Assembly: GCA_944372315.1 (NCBI GenBank)
Contig: CALVYX010000065.1
Span: forward strand, 1 to 11,983
Length of the DNA: 11,983 nucleotides
From: an uncultured Bacilli bacterium
GTDB taxonomy: Bacteria; Bacillota_I; Bacilli_A; RF39; UBA660
Reading direction: 5' to 3'
In this document: piece after piece, positions 7,381 through 11,983 of the stretch
How the letters are laid out: each line of letters begins with the position of its first letter
How positions within the stretch are numbered: the stretch's first letter is position 1
Program-made: the position numbers and the translations under genes
Notes under the pieces: model-generated
Database searches by the model: none
What the model was told of the DNA's origin: nothing
The model's input: the letters and a program-made list of their open reading frames with translations, nothing else

Positions 7381-8133
7381 ATGAAAGCTTTAATTACTGG
7401 AGCATCAAGTGGTATTGGATATCAAATGGCCATATATCTAAGTGAATTAGGCTATGATTTGATACTAGTGTCACGTGATAAAGAAAAATTACAACAAATG
7501 CAGAACAAATTAAAAAAAGAACCTAAAATAATAGTTGCTGATTTATCCATTGAAAGTAAAGTAAAAGAAGTTTATGTATTATGTAAAAATGAGAATATTG
7601 ATATCTTAATTAATAATGCTGGTTTTGGAGACTTCGGTAAATTTGATGAAACTGATTTAACGAAAGAAATGGAAATGTTAGATTTAAATATTAAAGCTGT
7701 TCACATATTAACGAAAATGTTTTTAAAGGATATGAAAAAAAGAGATTCCGGTTATATTTTAAATGTTGCTTCTTCTGCAGCATTTGTTCCAGGGCCTTTA
7801 ATGGCTACTTATTATAGTACAAAAGCTTATGTATTAAGACTTACTACTTCTATATATGAAGAATTAAAAAGAGATAAGTCCAATGTTGTTGTATCATGTT
7901 TATGCCCAGGACCAGTTGCAACTAATTTTAATAAAGTAGCAGGAGTTAATTTTTCGGTAAAACCATTAAACAGTAAAGATGTAGCAAGGTATGGAATTGA
8001 TCAATTACTAAAAAAGAAATTAGTTATTATTCCTGGAGTTAAAATGAAATTAGCTAACTTTTTTCAAAGATTTTTATCTACAAAAATGTTAGCAAAAATA
8101 ACTTATAATATTCAAAAAAAGAAAACTAAATAA
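7381..8133 (+). CDS. Short-chain dehydrogenase/reductase, classical SDR, probably NADP(H)-dependent
   Basis: The 250-residue length is typical of classical SDRs. The nucleotide motif TGxxxGIG is at residues 6-13 (TGASSGIG). R32 after the second strand (LVSRDKEKL) favours NADP(H) over NAD. Asp54 (VADLS), NNAG (78-81), N103 (DLNIKA), catalytic S131/S132, Y144 and K148 (YYSTK), and CPGPVAT (175-181) are all present, so the enzyme should be active. The C-terminal 30 residues are basic and amphipathic (KMKLANFFQRF up to the lysine-rich end), possibly membrane-associating. It resembles the B. subtilis YqjQ / DltE-type group, but the substrate cannot be read from the sequence. It stands alone, with its own promoter and a terminator shared with the converging genes. 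Confidence 0.92.
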   Translation: MKALITGASSGIGYQMAIYLSELGYDLILVSRDKEKLQQMQNKLKKEPKIIVADLSIESKVKEVYVLCKNENIDILINNAGFGDFGKFDETDLTKEMEMLDLNIKAVHILTKMFLKDMKKRDSGYILNVASSAAFVPGPLMATYYSTKAYVLRLTTSIYEELKRDKSNVVVSCLCPGPVATNFNKVAGVNFSVKPLNSKDVARYGIDQLLKKKLVIIPGVKMKLANFFQRFLSTKMLAKITYNIQKKKTK

Positions 8134-8160
8134 AATATCCACAATTATTGTGGATATTTT
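8132..8160. terminator. Bidirectional terminator between converging genes
   Basis: Left arm AAAATATCCACAA (8132-8144) and right arm TTGTGGATATTTT (8148-8160) pair perfectly over 13 bp, with TTA as a three-base loop. Each arm ends in a run of A or T, so the hairpin works in both directions. The loop TTA is the reverse complement of the ytqA stop codon TAA, and the right arm encodes its last codons. The left arm begins within the stop codon of the dehydrogenase gene. Confidence 0.88.
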
Positions 8161-9086
8161 TTATATATTCCTTGATAAGTATCTCTTCTTGCCATTTCTT
8201 TATCTATTTCATTCAATACACCAAATTTTTTAATTAGCCACTTAGGTTCAATTAAATCATCTGGATTAGGATCTCCTGTTATGCGATGGATTACAATATC
8301 TTCTCTTAAAATTTCTAATTGAGAGCATACTATATCAACATATTCTTCACGTGTTAGTACGTGAAATTTTTCTTTTTCATATAAATTAGCCAAAGCAGTA
8401 TCTTTTAATATGTGTAGCATATGAATTTTTATTCCTTGAATATCTAAATTAGATAAATACTTAGCAGTACTTAACATCATTTCTTTCGTTTCGTATGGTA
8501 GGCCATTAATAATATGTACTACTACATTAATGTTTCTTTCTCTTAATTTTTTTACCATTTTTTCAAAACATTTCAAATCATGACCTCGATTAATTAATTT
8601 TGAAGTTTCATCGTGAATAGTTTGAAGGCCTAATTCAACAGTTAAATACGTTTTTTTATTTAATTCTTCTAAATATTCTAAACATTCATCACTAATACTA
8701 TCAGGTCTTGTAGCAATATTAATACCAATGACATTATCTAGAAATAATACACTTTCATATTTTTCTTTTAATACATTAACTGGAGCATAAGTATTGGTGT
8801 TGGCTTGAAAGTAAACAATATATTTACTATCTGGCCATTTATGTAACATGATATTTTTAATATCATTAAATTGTTGGACTAAACTTTTCTCTTTTTTTCC
8901 AGCATAATCACCACTACCTAATTTTGAACAATAGATACATCCTCCATACCCTCTAGTACCATCTTTATTAGGACATGAAAAACCAGCATTTAAGCTGATT
9001 TTAAATACTTTAGATTTAAATTTCTCTTTATAAAAATAATCTAATGTATAATACCTTTTATTAGAATTACTATATTTGAACTTCAT
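8145..9086 (-). CDS. ytqA: TIGR01212/YtqA-type radical SAM protein
   Basis: The 313-residue product is a radical SAM enzyme of the YtqA (Bacillus) / YhcC (E. coli) group. The [4Fe-4S]-binding cysteines are C38, C50 and C53 in FSCPNKDG...GYGGCIYC (CX11CX2C), a wide spacing that distinguishes this family and the related Elp3 class from standard CX3CX2C enzymes. Other family features are YFQANTNTYAP, IATRPDSI, VELGLQT, HIINGLP and GIKIHMLHILKDT, all on the TIM-barrel. From memory, B. subtilis YtqA has been linked to the mnm5s2U tRNA wobble pathway (proposed name MnmL), with YtqB as partner methyltransferase. No ytqB is adjacent here. The start overlaps the end of the patatin gene by 17 bases, so the two are probably cotranscribed. 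The stop lies in the terminator loop. Confidence 0.9.
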   Translation of the reverse strand: MKFKYSNSNKRYYTLDYFYKEKFKSKVFKISLNAGFSCPNKDGTRGYGGCIYCSKLGSGDYAGKKEKSLVQQFNDIKNIMLHKWPDSKYIVYFQANTNTYAPVNVLKEKYESVLFLDNVIGINIATRPDSISDECLEYLEELNKKTYLTVELGLQTIHDETSKLINRGHDLKCFEKMVKKLRERNINVVVHIINGLPYETKEMMLSTAKYLSNLDIQGIKIHMLHILKDTALANLYEKEKFHVLTREEYVDIVCSQLEILREDIVIHRITGDPNPDDLIEPKWLIKKFGVLNEIDKEMARRDTYQGIYKKYPQ

Positions 9087-10224
9087 TATGTACTCCTTTA
9101 ATTATTGTATATAAATATATAGCTTGAATTACTTCTTTTTTATGAAGTAAATAATGTCTCTTAATAATGGACACTTTATTTTTGCACATATTTAAATATA
9201 AATATTCGATAAGTTCTTTTTTTGAATGACAAACTTTTGCTATTTTGCTATTTTTAACTTCTTTTTTTAATAATTTGTTAAATTTTCTTATAGAATAGAT
9301 GTTATCATCAGAAATGTTAAAAATTTTACCTAAATTCTCAATTGTTTTTAAGATATCAATTTTTTTATTTGATATTTTATTTTTTAGAAAATAAGTAGCA
9401 TTAATGTTGAGAATTTCTTTTAATTTAGTATCTATTTTATTAAGTGTATTTTTTTTAAAAGTATATTTGTTACCAACTAATTTGTTAAATGTTTTCATAG
9501 TATCATTATATCCATAACGAATATTTTTTTTATTAATATTTTTATTAAATAATAAACTATGTCCAATATGATTTCTAGGATAGATATAAATTATATTAAC
9601 ATCTTTGTTTTTTGCTTTTCTTCGTATCCCAAAGCTTTTTAAATCTACTGCAACTATGTTAGTCGCACCCATATCAATAGCTAAATTTATAGGTAATACA
9701 TCATAGTATGCGCCATCTATATATTTATTTCCATCAATATTTTTCATTTTAAAAGCTGGAAAACATGTAGCTGATGCCACTAGGTAATCTTTTAATTTAT
9801 CTTTAGGAATTTTGTCTTTAGTTAACAATTTTGGTTTTAAACTACTTACATTAAAAGTTACCAATCCAAACTTTATTTTGGATTTATAAAATTTTCTTTT
9901 GCTAATTGCTTCTTCTAATTTTTTCTCTAAGTTATCAGTACTCATACCTTTATTTTTAATGATATTTTTTCCATACATAGAGATTGTTTCTTTTAATGTC
10001 TGTTCTTTTTTTATATCATTGTGAAATACTTCTTTAAAATCAATTTTATTCCAAATTTTAGGAGCTAAAAAATAGGAGTTTTGTGTAATTAATACAGCAT
10101 TAAGTGCTCCAACTGATGTACCAGTTACAATATCGATTTTATAGTGTAATTTACGTAATGCTTTCCAAACACCAATTTGATAAGCACCTTTTCCTCCACC
10201 GCCAGATAATACTAATGCATTCAT
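9070..10224 (-). CDS. Patatin-like phospholipase (RssA/YchK-like)
   Basis: The 384-residue protein is a predicted serine lipid acyl hydrolase. Residues 1-200 form the patatin domain: oxyanion-hole GGGGKGAYQ (8-16), nucleophile elbow GTSVG with Ser37, and catalytic Asp170 in DGA (170-172). The dyad is complete. Residues 200-384 form a lysine- and asparagine-rich, mostly helical extension that I cannot assign; related Bacillota patatins often carry one. There is no signal peptide, so it acts in the cytosol or at the inner face of the membrane. ATG 10224 is preferred because it has a GGGTGG site about four bases upstream and begins directly at the first strand; an in-frame TTG at 10236 lies at the predicted 5' end of the transcript. 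It is 36 bases downstream of tspO and has a good promoter of its own. Confidence 0.92.
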   Translation of the reverse strand: MNALVLSGGGGKGAYQIGVWKALRKLHYKIDIVTGTSVGALNAVLITQNSYFLAPKIWNKIDFKEVFHNDIKKEQTLKETISMYGKNIIKNKGMSTDNLEKKLEEAISKRKFYKSKIKFGLVTFNVSSLKPKLLTKDKIPKDKLKDYLVASATCFPAFKMKNIDGNKYIDGAYYDVLPINLAIDMGATNIVAVDLKSFGIRRKAKNKDVNIIYIYPRNHIGHSLLFNKNINKKNIRYGYNDTMKTFNKLVGNKYTFKKNTLNKIDTKLKEILNINATYFLKNKISNKKIDILKTIENLGKIFNISDDNIYSIRKFNKLLKKEVKNSKIAKVCHSKKELIEYLYLNMCKNKVSIIKRHYLLHKKEVIQAIYLYTIIKGVHNEVQI

Positions 10225-10239
10225 AGAACCACCCAATAT

Positions 10240-10269
10240 ATTATAACAGATATATAGTAATTAATTCAA
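10240..10269 (-). promoter_or_regulatory. Internal promoter for patatin-ytqA
   Basis: On the minus strand, TGTTATAAT (10248-10240) is a perfect extended -10. A -35 TTGAAT (10269-10264, four of six) sits 18 bp upstream, overlapping the last codons of tspO. Transcription should start near 10233, so the leader to ATG 10224 is only about 9 bases and begins with the GGTGG ribosome binding site. Confidence 0.6.
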
Positions 10270-10722
10270 AATATAAATGCCAATATTTAAATATAGAGCG
10301 AATAAGCACCATAGAAGATAAGGGATTTGTAATAGACCTCCAATTTTATTGATTCGATAAAATTTAATTATCATTTTTACTATTAAATAAATTAATAGAA
10401 TTAGCCAAAAGATGGAAAATAATCTCCATTTAAATACGAAGAAAAATATAGTCCAAAAACAGTTAATAATTAATTGCAGAAAATAAGTTTTGTAAGTATC
10501 TATGTCTAAATCATGATCATTTTTTAAAGTAATATAGAAAGAGATACCCATTAAAATATAAAGAATAGTCCACATTACTGGAAATAACCAACTAGGCGGA
10601 GCAAGAGGAGGTTGAACTAATTGTTCATAATCAATAAATGGTCTAGTTATAATACTAGTTAAAAATCCTAGAAGTACAGGAATCGCTATGCTTATAATCA
10701 ATAATTTTAAATTCTTTTTCAT
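10261..10722 (-). CDS. tspO: TspO/MBR family membrane protein
   Basis: The 153-residue protein is a five-helix membrane protein of the TspO/peripheral benzodiazepine receptor family, whose members bind porphyrins and other tetrapyrroles. The first helix is about 8-26. The family signature QPPLAPPSWLFPVMWTILY is at 37-55, with W45, P48 and W51. N87 and W90 (INCFW), W99 (KWR) and the last-helix PYLLWCLFALYLN (W138, N146) match the conserved pattern. Bacterial TspO proteins are connected with tetrapyrrole handling and stress; the ligand here is unknown. AGGTGAT precedes the ATG. A -10-like CATAAT (10745-10740, minus strand) is a plausible promoter with a weak -35. The Fur operator at 10783-10797 lies about 60 bp upstream, which could make the gene iron-responsive. 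The gene runs divergently from the surface protein gene. Confidence 0.93.
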   Translation of the reverse strand: MKKNLKLLIISIAIPVLLGFLTSIITRPFIDYEQLVQPPLAPPSWLFPVMWTILYILMGISFYITLKNDHDLDIDTYKTYFLQLIINCFWTIFFFVFKWRLFSIFWLILLIYLIVKMIIKFYRINKIGGLLQIPYLLWCLFALYLNIGIYILN

Positions 10723-10781
10723 TCTATCACCTATTAATTATTATGTAACTTAATAATAAATATGAAACATAAATATTATTA

Positions 10782-10810
10782 TTGATAATGATTATCATTT
10801 ATTATATAAT
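10782..10810 (+). promoter_or_regulatory. Near-consensus sigma-A promoter for the surface protein gene
   Basis: The -35 TTGATA (10782-10787, five of six) and -10 TATAAT (10805-10810, six of six) are separated by exactly 17 bp. The region upstream of the -35 (about 10750-10781) is almost pure A+T and could act as an UP element. Transcription should start near 10817; the leader holds GGGTGG (10828-10833), five bases before ATG 10839. This is the strongest promoter match in the window, and it is covered by the Fur operator. Confidence 0.82.
10783..10797. promoter_or_regulatory. Fur operator (exact 7-1-7 box)
   Basis: TGATAATGATTATCA is an exact match to the Bacillus-type Fur 7-1-7 consensus TGATAATNATTATCA, a perfect inverted repeat around one base. 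The G and C at positions 2 and 14 separate it from PerR boxes (TTATAATNATTATAA), and the absence of CG near the ends separates it from Zur boxes. It covers five bases of the -35 element and ten of the spacer of the surface protein promoter, the position expected for iron-dependent repression. It may also act on tspO. The fur gene itself is not in the window. Confidence 0.85.
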
Positions 10811-10838
10811 GTTATTATGATAGAAATGGGTGGTAAAG

Positions 10839-11983
10839 ATGTATCGAAGAAAAACCAAAGTAATGGTAGTAATGATAATTATGATAGTATTTATGACAGT
10901 AGGATATGCCTTATTATCTAGTAGTCTAAATATCAATGGAAGTACCGCAGTAACCTCTAATTGGCAAGTAGAGTTTAGTGATATAAGAACAATTAGTCAA
11001 AAGGGAGGAGCCACAAATAAAGTAATTCCAACGGTAACAGCAACCACAGCAAACTTTGAAGTAGATTTAGTGCAACCAGGGGATGAGATCACGTATGAAA
11101 TTGATATTACTAACTATGGTGATATTGAAGCAGAAGTAAAAGGAGCAACTTATACTGGAACAGGAAGTGATGCTATTTATGTAAGATTCGATGGAATAAG
11201 AAAAGGCACAAGGATTGCTAGTTGTGAAGGCCAAAGCACCTGTCCAAAAGTAACGGTAACAGTAAAAGTAGGGTATGACGCAAGTATCACAAGTGATCCA
11301 GAAGAAAAAACAAAGGATATTAGTATTACGTTAGATATCGGACAATATGTATCAAGTAATCCAACACCAGATGGAGAATTATTACCAGAATTAGGATACC
11401 CAACATTAGTACAACAAATATTGAATGATAATAAAGTGCAGCAAGATACAAATATAGATTTTAGCCAAATAAGTAGTAATACCAATGGAAAAGGATTATA
11501 TTATACTTCAACAAATACAGAAGATAATAAAGTAACTTATTATTTTAGAGGAGCAGTAGAGAATAATTATGTTTATTTTGCAGGATTTTATTGGAGAATT
11601 ATGAGGATTAATGAAGACTCTAGTATAAGATTAATTTATCAGGGCGAAACATCAGATGCAACAGGTGCAGTTGCAACAATAGGCGAGGGTATTTTTAATG
11701 AAGAATGGGATGATAATGCGTATGTAGGATATATGTATGGAACAGTTGGTTCTTCTACATATGAAGCAACGCATACCAATACGAATGATAGTGTGATAAA
11801 AACAACAATTGATACATGGTATGAAGAAAATTTAATAAATTATAGTTCTTATTTAGCAGATGCAGGTTTTTGTGGAGATAGAAGTATGTTCGATGATGGA
11901 AATATGTATGGTTACGGAGGCTATGATACAATGTATGCACCCCTTGCAAGAACATTTGGATTTAAGACTCCACAGTTTGTATG
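10839..11983 (+). CDS. Exported surface protein, 3' end outside window
   Basis: The frame runs open from ATG 10839 to the window end (381 codons), without a stop. The N-terminus is MYRRK followed by a hydrophobic stretch (about 8-24) and GYALLSSSLNINGS, an export-signal or anchor segment. It resembles starts common in gut Bacillota surface proteins and distantly the SipW-dependent TasA/camelysin signal. Residues about 40-170 look like a beta-sandwich, with VQPGDEITYEIDITNYGDIEAEV typical of TasA/DUF11-like repeats and a possible disulfide C129-C135. A spacer with NPTPDGELLPELGYP (174-188) links to a second region with YFRGAVENNYVYFAGFYWRI and IRLIYQG, then TWYEENLINYSSYLADAGFC. That second region is rich in aromatic residues; I recall the pattern from unnamed proteins but cannot assign a function. 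Expression should be controlled by the Fur-covered promoter upstream. Any C-terminal sorting signal lies beyond the window. Confidence 0.85.
   Translation, partial: MYRRKTKVMVVMIIMIVFMTVGYALLSSSLNINGSTAVTSNWQVEFSDIRTISQKGGATNKVIPTVTATTANFEVDLVQPGDEITYEIDITNYGDIEAEVKGATYTGTGSDAIYVRFDGIRKGTRIASCEGQSTCPKVTVTVKVGYDASITSDPEEKTKDISITLDIGQYVSSNPTPDGELLPELGYPTLVQQILNDNKVQQDTNIDFSQISSNTNGKGLYYTSTNTEDNKVTYYFRGAVENNYVYFAGFYWRIMRINEDSSIRLIYQGETSDATGAVATIGEGIFNEEWDDNAYVGYMYGTVGSSTYEATHTNTNDSVIKTTIDTWYEENLINYSSYLADAGFCGDRSMFDDGNMYGYGGYDTMYAPLARTFGFKTPQFV

Noticed and set aside
10225..10236. TTG start for the patatin gene
   Set aside because: It lies at or before the predicted transcription start and would add four residues before the conserved first strand; ATG 10224 has the better-placed ribosome binding site.
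10783..10797. PerR or Zur box instead of Fur
   Set aside because: Positions 2 and 14 are G and C, matching Fur; PerR prefers T and A there, and Zur needs TCG/CGA ends.
10800..10825. A possible second Fur/PerR half-site around TATAATGTTATTATGATA
   Set aside because: The arms TAAT/ATTA flank a three-base centre and an extra T breaks alignment with the 7-1-7 pattern; in such AT-rich DNA this is expected by chance.
11177..11955. Minus-strand reading frames opposite the surface protein gene
   Set aside because: The plus-strand frame has an export segment, domain-like sequence, ribosome binding site and promoter; the antisense frames have none of these and low-complexity products.
1..11983. Mycoplasma-type code (UGA as Trp)
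   Set aside because: Tryptophans in SecY, S11, RpoA, Map, TspO and the surface protein are TGG, no in-frame TGA is needed, and map ends in TGA at the family-typical length.
1..11983. Insertion sequences, CRISPR arrays, tRNA or rRNA genes, att sites
   Set aside because: I saw no spaced repeats, transposase-like sequence, terminal inverted repeats or cloverleaf-like segments in the intergenic regions, which are all short.

Overview
This window looks like the chromosome of an AT-rich, low-GC Gram-positive bacterium: Bacillota of the Bacilli, RF39, Erysipelotrichia or Mollicutes-relative kind, probably a host-associated uncultured lineage. The evidence is strong AGGAGG-type ribosome binding sites, a Gram-positive spc/alpha operon order, an adenylate kinase with a four-cysteine zinc LID, a C+ form of L36, and a secreted protein of a style common in gut Bacillota genomes. 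The standard bacterial code fits: tryptophan is TGG throughout and map ends in TGA, so this is not a UGA=Trp mollicute. The taxonomic call is inference from style, not from a search.

Positions 1-5829 hold the end of the spc operon and the alpha operon, all on the plus strand and tightly packed: rpsE (3' end only), rplO, secY, adk, map, infA, rpmJ, rpsM, rpsK, rpoA, rplQ. rpmD (L30), which usually lies between rpsE and rplO, is absent, and the two flanking genes overlap by one base. rpmJ (37 codons) is short and easily missed. An intrinsic terminator whose stem contains the rplQ stop codon closes the cluster. The ecfA1-ecfA2-ecfT-truA genes that follow rplQ in Bacillus are not here.

Positions 5830-8160 hold two separately transcribed plus-strand genes. 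The first encodes an unrecognised membrane-anchored acidic protein with no Cys, no Trp and no proline in its first 413 residues. The second encodes a classical short-chain dehydrogenase with an extended -10 promoter. A 13-bp hairpin serves as a shared terminator with the converging minus-strand genes.

Positions 8145-10722 hold a minus-strand cluster read as tspO, patatin-like phospholipase, ytqA (TIGR01212-type radical SAM). An internal promoter probably drives the patatin gene.

Positions 10723-10838 are a divergent intergenic region with the most striking regulatory signal in the window: an exact 7-1-7 Fur operator, TGATAATGATTATCA, overlapping the -35 element of a near-consensus promoter. 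That promoter drives a large exported or surface protein gene (10839 to the window end, still open), which has an N-terminal hydrophobic export segment and an apparent beta-sandwich domain. The same operator lies about 60 bp upstream of tspO. The right end of the window is therefore a candidate iron-responsive surface locus next to a TspO-family porphyrin-binding-type membrane protein. There is no gene-free stretch longer than about 120 bases.
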